Below are positions 1 to 12,925 of a stretch of DNA of 64,000 nt, piece by piece. A program made the translations under genes and the position numbers. Numbering within the stretch: position 1 is the stretch's first letter; each line of letters opens with the position of its first letter. A model generated the notes under the pieces. The model saw only the letters and a list, made by a program, of their open reading frames with translations, had not been told where the DNA came from and made no database searches. The DNA comes from Helicoverpa zea (lineage: Eukaryota > Arthropoda > Insecta > Lepidoptera > Noctuidae). The DNA is taken from NCBI RefSeq assembly GCF_022581195.2, contig NC_061467.1, positions 3,782,001-3,846,000 on the forward strand, in the 5' to 3' direction.

Positions 1-26
1 ATGAAATTAATGAATAATCGTTGCGT

Positions 27-103
27 ATGCTTTGTGTTCGCGTTTGTGTGAGGGAGCAGCACGGTTTTGAGGCCAGTAACATACGCGCCGAGTTTGAAAA
101 CGG
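27..103 (+). CDS. Possible exon cut by the window edge
   Basis: An open frame runs from an ATG at 27 to a strong splice donor (GTAAGT at 104), encoding about 25 residues that end EASNIRAEFENG. An in-frame TAA lies just upstream at 15-17, so this is either a first coding exon or an exon whose acceptor lies inside the segment. The segment is richer in G+C than what follows, and no continuation was found in the next 5 kb. I do not recognise the protein. Chance is a real alternative, because the stretch is short. Confidence 0.25.
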
Positions 104-3100
104 GTAAGTGACATTGACGAATTTCCGAAAAAAAATTAAAATCAAAAATTTTCGCACCAATTTTTTTGTTGATTTGGGTTGAGAATCATTAGTATAATCA
201 TGTCCTTGACTATGGCACGCATGCAAATCAACAGCTTGTATATGAAATGGCAATTGTGTTAAGTACATACCGATCCAGAGGAATTAAATGATCTTACCAA
301 TTTTTCGTAATACATACGGAGACCATATTCTTTATATTCAGCATGCAGATATTAACGAACAAAAAAAGTAGAAAATGAACAGTTTCGCTGAAGCATATTA
401 AGCGTATTCCTTAGAGGATGTTTGGTGAATGAATTTTGTTGGAACTAGTTTTCATGTTAACTGTTATCTATCCGCTGTAATAATACTTTGTTAGGTCAAG
501 GTCTTAATCTACACGAAATAAAATAATGTAGTAATACTAAGCATCTATCTATGACATAAATTATGTCCGCTATTAAGTTAGTTGCGTCCTCCAAAGGAAT
601 TCTTATTTTGAATTATGTAGGTAAGTAAGTAGGTTCATACAACTAATTTGGGAATACTTAATCTTTTAATACATTCTAGTATCTTTGAATGTTTACTTAG
701 AAACGGCTAAACATGAAGTTTGCATATACATACTTAGGTACATAGTTGTTGCAAGCTTTGTAAAATGGAGAAGAGTGCTTTATTCTGAAATATATTTGTC
801 ATATTTGCTGTTGGGACACTCCGTCTGTAGAATGATCCCACTGAGATCAGCTCGTGAACAATGATTTATTATCCTTTTTATGTAAGTACAGGCTTTCACT
901 ATCATATAAAGTGTATAAAATGAGGTTGTAAGTTATAAGAAAAATTTTTGGCTATCAGCCAAAAATTTTTCTTCTTTTTAGAGCGTTGATATAAAACCTT
1001 AAAAAGATTTGTTTTTAATTTTATATCTACTAGCTTTAGCTTGAAAAATTGTAGCAGATTAAGTGATTTTATAACAGACTAGACTTTTACCGCAGCTGTA
1101 GACTGCTCCTGATAGTCCGCTAACAAGTTCGACACAAAAAATAAGTACATATAATGTCTGTCAATTATTGCTTTTTATAATTAAATTTTCTATAAGGTTT
1201 TAGTATAGCTTCCAAAGTGCAAATGCTTTTCAGGCATGGGGTGTATAATATTTAAAAAACACCATCTATATAATAATGTGCATAATACTCCGAAGCGTAG
1301 GTAACGATAGGCAATTGTTTGTGTCCGCGGATATGATAATTTTTAAATACGCACTGCCTACTGAATTCCTGGTATTTCATGGCCGCTGACAAAACGGTTT
1401 TATATTGGGAATTTCGTCATGGTCGTGGGCCAAATAAATATTTACGGTCAAATATAAAATGTGAGGTGCCCAAATAAATTAACAGCAAATATCAGCAATG
1501 TAACAAAAATATCTAATGTGATTAATTGGTTCCACAAACCCCTACCGTGGTTTGAATTATTTTAAAACTAAAGACAATTTTTTTCCAAAACTTTTCCAAG
1601 TCACTCTTTGCTAGCGAAGTGAGCTTGTGGTTTGCACCGATCATTACCACTAACTTCAATATTACACTATAGGGTTAAACAATGCGCATTGTATTGTTTT
1701 AATAAACCACTTAGCGACTTGTCGGCAACAAACTTACACGTTTAGTTATGTAAAGTCAGAACATAACATTCTTTGCCCAAGTCCCACGACTAAAAAAAGC
1801 ACAAGTTCCATTCAATTTCCTCGGGAACCGAATGGAAAATAACTGTCTTGATGTCAATTTACATACATATGCGCAGGCATAGATATTCATAATATAGGTA
1901 AGGCCGTCAGACTTGAAAAAGCCCCAGGGAATTAAAGATATACTATAGGCACTTACTAGAAGATAAAGAAATGTGACTCAAATAAGATTGGATACCGGCA
2001 GAAGTATGATATAGGTATCTAAACCCTGTGAAAAACAGCGGGACTTCTTCAAGATGATGAAAAAACCACATATGACGAATAGAATACCTCGTACGATTTG
2101 TAACAATTCGTCATTCTTCTTACCTACGAGAAAAACCAGTGGTACCTACTTATCTATTCCAATGAAGCAACCGTTTTAAAAAATATCTCCTTAAAACGTC
2201 TATTGTTATTTTTAACCTAAGTTTTTAATGTTATCTTGGTATATTTATGTCTGATCCATATGACTGTTTCCAAGCATTTGCTGGGCGCACCCATTTAGAT
2301 AAGATAGTGGTACGAGACAATACAATACTTTGTTTACAATTTCTTTTTTTAGTTATTTATGTTTAGAAATTGGGATAGTCACTGTCACCTGTTTATAGGT
2401 TTGCAGTTCTGAGAAAATCATACACAGTAGGTATTTTGTACAAATACCTAAGGTAATCTGTGGCTGGGTCCTGAAACTTTTTTTAGGACTGAATTTATGT
2501 CTAAAATCAACACCCAAAAAGAGCACAACCATTTAGGGGGTTACGTAGGTCGGCTGAATTAAATTTTAAAAGCTTTAAAAAGCCAATTTCGACTAAAAGC
2601 CGGATCATTAGTCATAGGCCGTGCGAGAGATTTTGGGTTTAGCTTGATTCATTATTTATGTGCGTACCTATTTATACAAAGAGTGAGAATCAAAATCAAA
2701 GTTTTGCCATAACTATTTAGTAATCTGTGGCAGTTTGCTAACTCATCAGACATTCGTATGCCACGTACCTAATACCTATGTAAAAAAAATATAGTGTAGT
2801 AATATACATGTAGTGACCACAAAGACACGCAGTTGGTTGGTATGCCCTCCAAAAGATATCCGAAATATTATGTTAACGTTTAATTACTTTGTACGTAAGC
2901 ATACAAAAGCATTCCAGTTCATATGCTTATCAATTACAGGGTAGAGTGAAATATTTGACATTCTTAACAATAAACAATTCAATTATCTCGGAAACAATTA
3001 ACAAACCTTTTGGGTCCAAATTGTCTGATAACGCTGAATTAAAACGGCCTTAAACGATTTTCAGGAGCGGTAATTTCCTGAAAATGATTTTAATTCACCA

Positions 3101-5792
3101 CGACCACTGGCAAGCTTAAGTGTTTCGAAGGCACCTATGTTAAATTGTTGGTTCTGGCTATATTTGCCTGTTTTCAGTTAGAAGCCAGAAAGTCTGACAA
3201 CCAGTATTATCAAGGAGACTCCGGGGGTTGCGCCCCTTCTTCTTACCAGCAAAAACAGCAGATGAAGTAGGGTTGTATTGTGTATGTTGTAATTGGTTAT
3301 ACCTAACTCTATTTGGTTTTAGCGTTCGCAGTGTGCTGATTTGTGCCGGTTATAGGGTTTTGGTCATGTAGATCGCTACTTTTTGGACTCAGTTGCATTG
3401 CATCTGGTTGGATTCGAAGCCGGTCAGTTAGTATTTTGATAATAAGTGTAATTCAAATATGTATAAATTAGTCTACGATTCATTTGAATATGATGCGTTA
3501 TTAATCTCGTAAGCACTGTCGTTGTCGTTATTAATTTAAGCTATTGATATTTGATAACCATTGTCTGGACTTTTTAGATATCATAATGCCCAATTAACTG
3601 AGTAAATTGAAAACATTTTAATATAAACACAATTAAGACCATTGTTTACACACGGAACGGTCACTCATAATCAAATTAACTTAACTTATCTCTCTCTTAA
3701 CTTATCATTAATCAAATTAACTAATCTCTTTTTAAACAAACCGTTAAATTCCTACCTAAAATTATAGCTTACCGCATACCAAAGTAAAGTTATGTAAGTA
3801 TGTAACGAATTTTTAATTAATAAAACATCCCGATGACATCTAACATACTACATATATGTATAGTTTCTTATTGACCACTTGTACTTATAGTTCATCATTT
3901 TCCGAAAAAAAAAATACTAAGTAAGTACTCTATTACTCATATCAACGAAAGGGAACGAGGGAACAAAATGCCACACACTACTACCGCAGACATTAGCGAC
4001 AATATTAGACAACATCATAATTCTGATGACCATACTAACGTTCGTCTATTGATCAAATAGGTACTTAATTGTGTGAAACCCTATTGTTTTATGCCACTAC
4101 GCTAACACACTAGACTAGCAAATAGATCTTCTATCGTACAAGGAGTGTCAAAAATGCTTTACCAAATTACCTACGTAGATAAATGGTGATTAATATTCAT
4201 CTGAGGATAACTTCTTGCCGTACTTCACATGTACGAGTAGATAATTGTCTTTTGTGGTATGACGAGTGGATAGAAACTCTCAAACTAATCAAAACTTCCC
4301 TTGTTTATCTGCTTGTAAGAATTTTGTTTAGGAATGGTCGAAAAAAATATCGGAGGAAATAGAAAAGATGTGATGTCAATAAGAATTTGACACTATTTTT
4401 ACATGTTCGTCTGCAAATTTTCTTTCCTTTTGATCAGAACAAAACTAAGCAGATGAGATATAATATAAACGATGCTGAAAATATACGGAGATGGCGCACA
4501 TAATCTGACTTTAAACATGCTAAACGGTATCTTTCGTGCGCCCCAAAGAAAGGAAAAGCCTTAAGGAAAGAAGTATCAAAAAGGAAAGAAAAATTAAATA
4601 TTAGGTATACATTCTTAGTTTACAGATGTAATGCAACGAGAACTCTTCACTGTCAGGATCGTAGATAACATTATCTTCGTATGTATTTTACTGTCTTATG
4701 ATGCTGCAAATACTTATTTTTTTATAAACTTGTAAAGAATACATTCATTATACTGATAATCGTATTTAAAGTCTGATGTGTTCTACTTACTCAATAAGAT
4801 CTGCGATGAGTTCAATTATCAAAATATGTCCTATACATGACTCCCGAATATACCTACATATTTATTATCTTAACTGTCTAAAGAAGCAACACTGGTTACT
4901 TATTTACTTTTCCGAGAAGGGAGAGAAGTTTTTTTGTGAATTATTTTCTTGAATTTTCAACTCGAGAAGACTAAATTCAAGGATGGTATGACAAGCATTT
5001 TCTTTCTTGTTTTATTGATTTCATGTTGTGTCTTTTTTATTCTTCTTTGTACAGAATCCTACATTGCACTAAATTAGCATTAAGCTGTTGAAACGCCTTC
5101 ACAATCGGAAATAAACAACAATTGAATGACGTGTTTATCAATTACGTATTTCGCAAAGTTTAATATATTTCCTCCTTAACTTCACAATGGACCCAATGAA
5201 TCATGGTACGATAAGGTGTCTCATTTGCTCAATGGATTAACGTCCACTCATGTTTTCCATGGAATTTTGCGACTAAAATTAGAGGCATTTTCGTTGCGAG
5301 CGTAGAAAATAAATAATTAGGTAATTTTTGTTTATGTCGGACTGTGCTAGTTTACACCGGTATTTTAGCTGCTAACACAGGACACTCTTTTTTTGTAACG
5401 TCAATTTATAAATAAATTCGGTAGAGTTTGTAGAAAACGCGCTAAGCTGGGTAAATATATTTTAACGATTGGGGAATTAATATCAGACATGCTTATGTTC
5501 AATTTACCTATATTCAATGACTACTTTACACTACATAACTTTATTTATGTTGTTTAATACATTTTCACTAAACTGATTCTTACTTGGAGTAACCGTAATA
5601 TGGAAATAGATTTTAGATGACCTACAATCACGCTACCTTAAATACTCACTTTTCTTTTGAAGTTTATACGCAATGTCTCTTAGAAACGTTAAGGCTTATC
5701 GGCCTTTTCATAGAGCCTCCAAATAATAGGTACCTACTTATTGCAAAGTACGTTAGTGACTAATAAGAAACGGCTATAGCAATGAATATTAC
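104..5792. other. Gene-free AT-rich stretch (intron or intergenic)
   Basis: I see no convincing exon in this 5.7-kb stretch. It holds short runs of TAGGTACCTA-type sequence common in moth introns, a perfect hairpin at 937-973, and a short match at about 3180-3204 to the dispersed SINE found elsewhere in the window. Part of it is probably intron of the Methuselah-like gene, whose first coding exon ends at 5793 on the minus strand. Confidence 0.6.
937..973. repeat. Perfect 17-bp inverted repeat with 3-nt loop
   Basis: The left arm at 937-953 (AAGAAAAATTTTTGGCT) is the exact reverse complement of the right arm at 957-973, separated by ATC. No flanking target duplication is obvious. It could be a minimal MITE relic or a cruciform-forming palindrome. 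The 3-nt loop is too tight for a normal pre-miRNA. Confidence 0.85.
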
Positions 5793-6245
5793 CTGTTGAA
5801 TATAAAGCTCTTCGCCAGCTGCGGCCGAGTCCACCAAGTAGCTGTCGATGCAGGGTCGCTGGTACAGGTAGAAGAAGTGCTGATGCGCCTGCACGCTCGA
5901 CACCACCTTCCCGTTGTACACGGGCGGGTTGAAAGGGTTTATAGCACTCGCGTCAGTCTCCGCACACTGTCCCTGCACAAACGCACTCCCGGGACTACAA
6001 CATCGATGCAAACACTTCCTTCCAATACAGGGACACCCTAACACGAGGGCCGTGCCGTTCTCCTCCAGCTCATACCACGTACCAGACTTATACTCTGTCC
6101 CATCGTATACAATAGAAGAATTCTCGTACTTCACTCCATCAGTTATGTCCACGCTCTGCACCCTGGAGCAGGGAGTACACTCGATACTCATGAACACCAG
6201 CGTGCAGGTCACCGCTAACAATATCGGTTTCATTTTTAGCATCAC
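5793..6245 (-). CDS. Methuselah-like GPCR, first coding exon
   Basis: This exon encodes about 151 residues and ends at a donor (CAG followed by GTAATA). It opens with MMLKMKPILLAV, a hydrophobic signal peptide ending near residue 23. A cysteine-rich extracellular domain with the cluster CPCIGRKCLHRCC follows, the hallmark of the Methuselah ectodomain, with further cysteines near FVQGQC and QRPC. Methuselah family members are class B-like seven-helix receptors at the plasma membrane, linked in Drosophila to stress resistance and lifespan. The seven-helix part is absent here and must lie in exons beyond the left edge, after an intron of more than 5 kb. The ATG at 6243-6245 is the most upstream in frame; a second Met three residues later also fits. 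Confidence 0.75.
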
Positions 6246-6469
6246 ACGAATACAGTCACAGAAACTTTGTCACTTTGCATCTAAAGTTCTATGCACGCGC
6301 TCATACTCGTTTCAGGAAAGTAACAAAATAAGAAAATCTCCCGAAAATTAGTATCGTAAAATCGAATCAAATCGGTACTGAAGGCGTTATTATCACTGCT
6401 GGAGTGTTCATTATCTGAGTACTAGTGAGGTAATTTGATGTATCATTTTTATTATGATAAGAGATAAGC

Positions 6470-6600
6470 GGTGTTCGCGCGTCGCGCGGTGGAGGGGAGG
6501 CGTGCTGCAGTCGCGCCGTGTGCGTCCCGACTGGCCCTCGGGCGCCGCAGTCTGGAGCCCGTGGAGCTGTGAGCCCTGACGCGCATCTCCTCCGAGGTAC
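6470..6600. promoter_or_regulatory. CpG-rich island upstream of the Methuselah-like exon
   Basis: About 130 bp are strongly G+C- and CpG-rich (CGCGCGTCGCGCGG and similar) inside very AT-rich DNA, 230 bp upstream of the Methuselah-like start codon. This could be its promoter and 5' UTR, or a non-coding first exon on the plus strand, since a GAG|GTACCT donor-like site closes it. The exact transcription start cannot be told from sequence. Confidence 0.4.
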
Positions 6601-8264
6601 CTACGCCTGACAGTACCGTCACCACATTATCACTGTACGACGCTCTTTTGTTTACCTACATGGTGACACATTACGTCGTGTGTGCGGTCAATGAGATTGA
6701 CGACATCCATGATGTAGCCTTATTCAGTATCAAAACAATACGAATGGTCCTAAATGAACCCTTTACAACAAATCATTCTGCAAAACTTCGGGAAAGCCTA
6801 CCTTCAATAGTACAAATTTCTTTAAAATAGCTGCAGTCGATTTTAACTGGGGTAAACACCGAAAGTATATAGAGTAAGTACCTACCCTTTTAGTATTTAG
6901 TTTACTTTTCTCAAGTTCAAATAAAATGTTTTATAATTCCTGTATCAGAACAGAATCAGTTAATCGTCATAATAAAAAACGCTTGAATGGACTTTCACTA
7001 AATACCTATGTGACGTAGTACAGTCGTAGCAAAAGCGTAGCTAGATCGAAGTGCATGTATTCGGACGTAGCCAATCGTAGCAAAAAAATATTGGGGAGGG
7101 ATAATTATGTACAATAAGCAAAAATATAAAAATGGCTTTATTGTAATGAATGTTTTGCGTAAACATAGTAATATAGGTAGTTGACCTTACTACACTAGCT
7201 AATAACTCATAGGCAACTTTTATTTAACTTTTTATCCGAGACCTATATCAGTATCCAGCTGAAAATGTGTATCGGAGTTCCAACCATCTATTTATCCAAT
7301 TATGTATTACATGCATTAATGTATTGGTCCATAAGATACGAGCAATAAGTAAAATCAATAACCTATTTTCTGTCGTCGGTTTAAAGTTAGGCAGCGACAT
7401 CTAGTTTGATAATATAAAACTACACGATTGCAAGTGGGAGGTTTTGTGGAAAATTTAGGTATAAAAGCGACATCTATCCATTCATGGTAAAATTAGCGTG
7501 ACAGATCTAAACGTTTGGTAAACGTTAAAAATATGTAATAAAGTTTACATATTTTTAATACCACAAACGATCTAACTATAATACTATATGTAAATAGTAT
7601 TATTATATATAACTTTTATTGCCTTCAGTAATATATTGTGCACCATTTTGTTTTATTGTGATATAACTGCAATAGATGGCTCTGTTATTATATTCCTAAC
7701 TTGTAAAAAGTTATAAAATAAATCTATGGTCAGTTTTATGCTTTATGATTTTGTGTTCTAAGATTTTTTTCATGTAGTTTTACCAATTCAATGATTTTTC
7801 ATTTAAAACAATAAAGGGTTTTACATTACGACTGCTATTTAAGCAATTTTTTATTATTATTCCTTTTTTAAGCGTTATTTATTTTACGGATAACTACTAA
7901 AAAAAATAGAAACAGCGATTAAAAAAAACAACTCGAACATAAGAAGGGGTTTCGTGCTTAAATTGTTAGATTGTCTTAAAGAGGATCTTGCAAAAGAACC
8001 GTAGTAACTCTCCAAAATAAGATTGAAAAGTCATCATGTTACATATCTTTGGCGGGTTTTCCCCTAAAATAGAAAGTCTGTGAACAATACCTGCATGAAC
8101 ATTGAATAGAAGATTTGCGGTTCCGTATTTATTTATTTGGTTCGCCGACAGTGTAGGTATACTTTATTTATAAACAATACACAAAATCAGAATACAATAC
8201 ACAGAATCGATTAATTAGACAAAATTAAGATAGGCACGCTTCATGAGTCTTGTAGGTTTGTTTT
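6601..8264. other. No gene seen
   Basis: AT-rich sequence without a supportable exon on either strand. The small open frame at 6648-6830 lacks family features and splice context. Confidence 0.6.
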
Positions 8265-9960
8265 TTACTTATTTATTTATTTATTTAACTTTATGCAATC
8301 ATACAATTACAAAGGCGGACTTAATGCCATGGGCATTCTCTCCAGTCAACCTTAAGGTGATGCAGAGATAACATGGTAGGTGCATTACTTACTTAGAAAG
8401 ACATGTATAAGACAACTAGAGATTAACATTTTAATAGAATACTAAAATAGACGTAAGTAGGTACATAAATATTATTACAAATATATAACATACAAAAGAT
8501 TAAAAAAATATATATATAATAATATATATACATATATATAAACATATATCTATATAATACATATACTAGCATATAATATTCCAATGATTATCATAATGGT
8601 GATTCTTCTAGCAATTTATTAAGCAGAAACTTCCGCACGGCACTTTTAAATGATTGCTTACTGGTGGACTTCCTGATCTCTAAGGGCAGCGCATTCCACA
8701 AAAGGATAGACTTAATATGAAAAGAAGAATGGATAGTATCAGAAGTATGAGAAGGACAGTGAAGAAGAAGGTTGTGAGAAGAACGGAGATTTTTGGAATG
8801 ACCGGAGCAACGGTATTGAAAATGAGGAGTTAGATACGTAGAAGGAGTTGGAGAGTTGAGTAACGAGTAAAGGGTCGTCAAGGCGCGCAGCGATCTTCTC
8901 TGGCGAATGGGCATCCATTTCAATTGCGTCCTATACTCAGAAACATGATCGTACTTCCGCAGGTTAAAGACAAATCTTATGCAATTGTTGATAAGTCGAT
9001 CAAGTTTGTTGAGCAAGTCCGCATTGAGATCGTAGTAACACACGTCACCATAGTCAATTATAGGAAATATTAGGGACTGCACAAGCATTGCTTTGGTCTT
9101 CGGTGGCAAAAAGTTCCTTAACCGATTTAGATGACGTAAGGTTCCAGTTACACGCTTACTGACGCTAGCTACCTGAGTTTGCCAACCAAGTGTAATGTCA
9201 AAATATAGGCCGAGGTTCTTGACATTGGGGCTAATTGGAATAACAGTACCGTCCAGAACAATCGGTGGAGAGTTAGCAAAATCCACCTTGCTCAGCATGC
9301 GAGAACCTCCCACAACTATAGCCTGACACTTTGTAGGATTAACGGAGACTCCAAATTGGTTAGACCATTGATTTATGATCGATAAATCCCCATTGAGTTT
9401 ATCAATGGCTATATGCAAATCCTCAGGCCGAGCCTGAGTGAAAAGCTGAAGATCATCAGCATACAGATGATACGCACACTGAAGATTATGAGTTATAAAG
9501 TTGATAAAGATAGAAAATAATAAAGGAGAAAGAATACCGCCTTGTGGAACACCAGCCACTAGATCACGCCAATTAGACAATGTCTCATCGACACGAACAG
9601 CTTGCTGGCGACCACGAAGATAAGACGAGAACCATTCCAGAGCCTTGGGTGAAATCATAAGATGGGAAAGGATGGATTCTAGGATTTCATGACTGACGGC
9701 ATTAAAGGCATTAGAGAAGTCAATAAGGACCAAAGCTGTAACTTTGGTGTCCTGAATCCCCTCCCTAATGTCCCCAGTCACCTTGAGGAGTGCCGTAGCA
9801 GTGCTGTGTCCTGGCCTGAACCCAGATTGCAACGGGCTAATGAGGTTGTGACGATGGATAAAACTCGAAAGTTGCTTATAGACACAGGCCTCTAGCACTT
9901 TGGAAAGGAAAGGAAGGATTGAAATAGGTCTGAAATGGGTGGGGAGGGAGGGATTGGTAA
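8265..9960 (-). mobile_element. 5'-truncated non-LTR retrotransposon (Jockey/CR1-like)
   Basis: The minus-strand frame 8591-9898 encodes 435 residues of a LINE reverse transcriptase, and the frame stays open upstream to about 9958 (HFRPISILPFLSK), where the element is cut. Visible motifs are FRPGHST, LVLIDFSNAFN (first catalytic aspartate), GVPQGGILSPLLF and the catalytic YADD box in YHLYADDLQLF, followed by the thumb and a C-terminal NALPLEIR segment typical of Jockey/CR1-type ORF2. The endonuclease domain is missing. The 3' end, toward 8265, has a 3' UTR, an AT-microsatellite (8500-8580) and a (TTTA)n tail. TTTACTTATT flanks both ends and is a likely target duplication. The reading frame has no stops, so the insertion is probably young, but it cannot move by itself. 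Confidence 0.9.
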
Positions 9961-9971
9961 TTTACTTATTA

Positions 9972-10172
9972 CGATATCTATAAAAATATTATAAAGCAGA
10001 AGAGTTTGTTTGTTTGTTTGAACGCGCTATTCTCAGGAACTACTTGGTTAGATTTGAAAAATAATTTTGAGTTAGATAGATAGGCCATTTATCGAGGAAG
10101 GATATATCTTTTTTATCCGGGTTCGTGCAGAGGTTCCCACGGGATGTGGATGAAACCGCTGGCAGAATCTAA
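9972..10172 (+). repeat. Short dispersed repeat, GTTTG-type family, copy 1
   Basis: This element begins near ATATTATAAAGCAGAAGAG, carries a (GTTT)n run followed by GAACGCGCT, and ends near AAACCGCTGGC. It closely matches 17019-17214 inside an ABC transporter intron. Copies of this type are very common in moth genomes. It is a non-autonomous element, perhaps Helitron- or SINE-like, with no coding capacity. It abuts the LINE end. Confidence 0.75.
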
Positions 10173-10377
10173 TAAAATTAAGTAGTACCTAAAACTGCGA
10201 TAGGAAGTTGGTTTATGATAATACCTATTCTGTGTCAGTAAAGGAAATTAAGCCATGATTAAGCCACTTCAAGGTCTAGATTGTCAGTATGTATGTAAGT
10301 TATGCGAACATTGTCTAGTTTTTTTTTAATAATAACTATCTTTTACTCTGATATAGGCAGCTCAATTCTTTAGCGGT

Positions 10378-10560
10378 CTGGGGCACGATTCTGCTATTTT
10401 ACTCAAGCGACATACGATTCACATTCGACTGAGATCCAATCCCGACTCAATTACGATTGAAGCGTATGTGGCATTCCGCTATTTTTTCTTTAAAATAAAC
10501 GTTTTTATCCGTTTCTGTCATTCAATAATGAATTATTATGTCTGCAAAGGATTTACGAAA
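10378..10560 (+). mobile_element. Partial MITE of the GGGGCCCGATTC family
   Basis: The left part matches the MITE at 11558-11944, including CATACGATTCAC, CGACTGAGATCCAATCCCGA and GCATTCCGCTATTTTTTC. The terminal repeat is diverged (GGGGCACGATTCTGC), and no right end is found before the similarity is lost. Confidence 0.7.
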
Positions 10561-11557
10561 ATAAATATGTGCAAAATTCTTCACGGTGAAACCGTGCACT
10601 TGTATTGCTTGAAAAACTGACTGGAATACTCGTATACACAATTTGTGATTCTTAAAACATTTTGGCGTTTACGCTTGTCGCACAGTGGCGCGTGCCAATT
10701 CATCTGTAGGTCCTAGATATCTCACTGCGCTGTGATTTTTACTTATGAATAGAAGAAAATATTGTCCGCGTGTCTGAAGTACTTAGAGAAGTCAGTGTGA
10801 TGATAGGATCCATACTTAATATAGCTATAAAGGGTAATTGGCCCGCGGTCGTTATATTTGCGTAAATAAATAAATATCCACAGTGAATACTGAATGACGC
10901 GTATCCGCTCCTACTTCGATAAACATTTCGCGCGTCATAGTATTTTATGCATCATCACTTATTATTATCCAACTATCTCTAAACGCACCGCCTAGCGCCA
11001 ACGGTATTGATCCACTGCACTCTGCAGCCACAGCATTCATTATGGAGGGGACTTCCCCGAGAAGTGTGTCTATAGCTAGATACTCAATTACGTATGTTGT
11101 GGTGGTTCCGTAGCTTCACGAGTTTGTTTTAGTTAACTTGTTATTTGACAACCTTATGTATAATGTTGTATAGTGGTAGGTGTCATAGTAGAGATTAAAG
11201 CAGAGAATTTTCATGGTAAACATTCGTGCAAATGTATTAAAAAAATACAAATGTTGTCAGCATTTTTAATGGGCAATTAGAACTTTGAAAAATATAGAAT
11301 CGTCATGTTACATCGGGCGGGAACTTATATAACGACTGCATTTATCAACACGCGATGCAACTTTGTTTAAAAACAAAAGTTTAACACGAATGCTTTAAGC
11401 TAAGCCGTAAGTGCCTTCAAGGATTATTAAGTACAAAAACTAAATAATGAACGAAGAAATACTTACATATGAAATTAAATGACAAAATTCACATAAATAA
11501 CCAGATGGTTCAGATTGGGTAGCTTGAGAGGAGTGTAGTTACAATCCAGCCAGTTCT

Positions 11558-11944
11558 GGGGCCCGATTCTCCTAATTTTACTTAAGCAACATACGATTCA
11601 CGTTCGACTGCGATCCAATCCCGACTCGATTACGATTGAAACGTATGTGGCATTCCGCTATTTTTTCTTTGAAATAAACGTTTTTATCCTTTTCTGTTAT
11701 TCAATAATGAATCATTTTGTCTGCAAATGATTAACTATTGCAATATGATTGTAGAGCAAACTACCGTATAGGCCAAAATGACCAAAATAGCAGACCAATC
11801 GCAAACCAATCGAATGTCGCTGGAATACGATTGGTCTTATATTAGTAGCAGAATGCCCGATATGGTTAAAACTGCTATTGCGATCATATTGCGATTCGAT
11901 TTCTATTCGATTTTGACATTATTAACTTAGGAGAATCGGGCCCC
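11558..11944 (+). mobile_element. Complete MITE with perfect 18-bp terminal inverted repeats
   Basis: The left terminus GGGGCCCGATTCTCCTAA at 11558-11575 is the exact reverse complement of 11927-11944. The 387-bp interior has no coding frame but holds repeated CGATT/GATTG-type short motifs, like the related pieces at 10378 and 29739-30104. I could not define a target duplication. It is non-autonomous, and the autonomous parent is not in the window. Confidence 0.85.
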
Positions 11945-12439
11945 TGGTGACCAAAACGAATCAATGAAATCATAAAGTGGTAATAAACGAATGGATTGAT
12001 TTTCAGAATGAGAGTTTCAGATTAATGATTTGATTTATTATTTTAAAAAGTGCGACTAAAATTTCATCCACTTTAAATCTATCAATTCTAGAATACTTAC
12101 CGTTAACACAGTGATACCCTGGGGGTATCACGGATACTTACCTACTTATGTCAGGACCCGTGGCAACCCCATGTTTATTATTTACCGAATACCGATACTT
12201 CATACTACTTCTATAATTAATCCTTCATTATGAACCCAATAATATTTCAAAAGAACGGAACCCTGTTTCCATCTTTGCGATTATATTTAATTCTGAAACC
12301 TCGTTCATACTTTGGGAAATAACCGCAGTTGGCCATTTGAGTGAGATATTCTCACAAAGATTTCGCCCTATAGTCTATGGGCATTGCATAGTTTGTTCGG
12401 AGTTTACAGAGGCGAGTACGAAGTGAAGTGAGTTTTGAT

Positions 12440-12551
12440 AACTTAGTATCCAGTTTGCTAGTTTATAAAGGTAGGCGAGATCGGATGAAACTTCAGTGCT
12501 TTGCGCAAATTCTGCTCAGTGCGATTAAGTAAAAGTTCATCCATTCCATTG
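12440..12551 (+). promoter_or_regulatory. Putative promoter and non-coding first exon of the IFI6/27-like gene
   Basis: The small gene at 13413 has its start codon a few bases after a splice acceptor (TTTCAG ending at 13407), so an upstream non-coding exon is required. The best donor upstream is CATTG|GTAAGT, with its exon end at 12551. The sequence before it (TCAGTGCTTTGCGC and CTCAGTGCGATT) offers initiator-like sites. The exon start is inferred. Confidence 0.4.
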
Positions 12552-12679
12552 GTAAGTTTTTTTCCATTGTTCTCTTCTCACGATTGATTTTATTTAAAAA
12601 CATAGAGATTTGCTTGTTTTAATTTAAAATGTTCGGTTGATGTCTTGTTGCGTTTTTCATCGATTACTGAATTGCGTGC

Positions 12680-12925
12680 AAAATCTAAATGCTCTCAAAA
12701 TGGCTGCCCAACATCGCCAACAATGATGTTCACACCAATCGTGTGCCTTATGTAGGTATCTGCAATTTGGATTTTGACTTTCTGCTAAAGTCTAAATCGG
12801 TAATCTTATTTTCACGATTCCTTTTTGCTAGATTCCCTGTATTAGTATAAAATGTAGGGAATGTTTGTGAAAAGCTCAATGTTCTCAAAATGGCCGACCA
12901 ACATCGCCATTCGCCAACAATGAAA
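12680..12925 (+). repeat. Diverged local duplication
   Basis: About 50 bp near 12680-12727 (TCTCAAAATGGCTGCCCAAC, then ATCGCCAACAATGA) recur near 12872-12925 with a few changes and a short ATTCGCC insertion. Both copies lie in the first intron of the IFI6/27-like gene. Confidence 0.65.

Noticed and set aside
8500..8580. ATATATAT run as an origin or regulatory element
   Set aside because: It is a simple microsatellite in the 3' region of the LINE.
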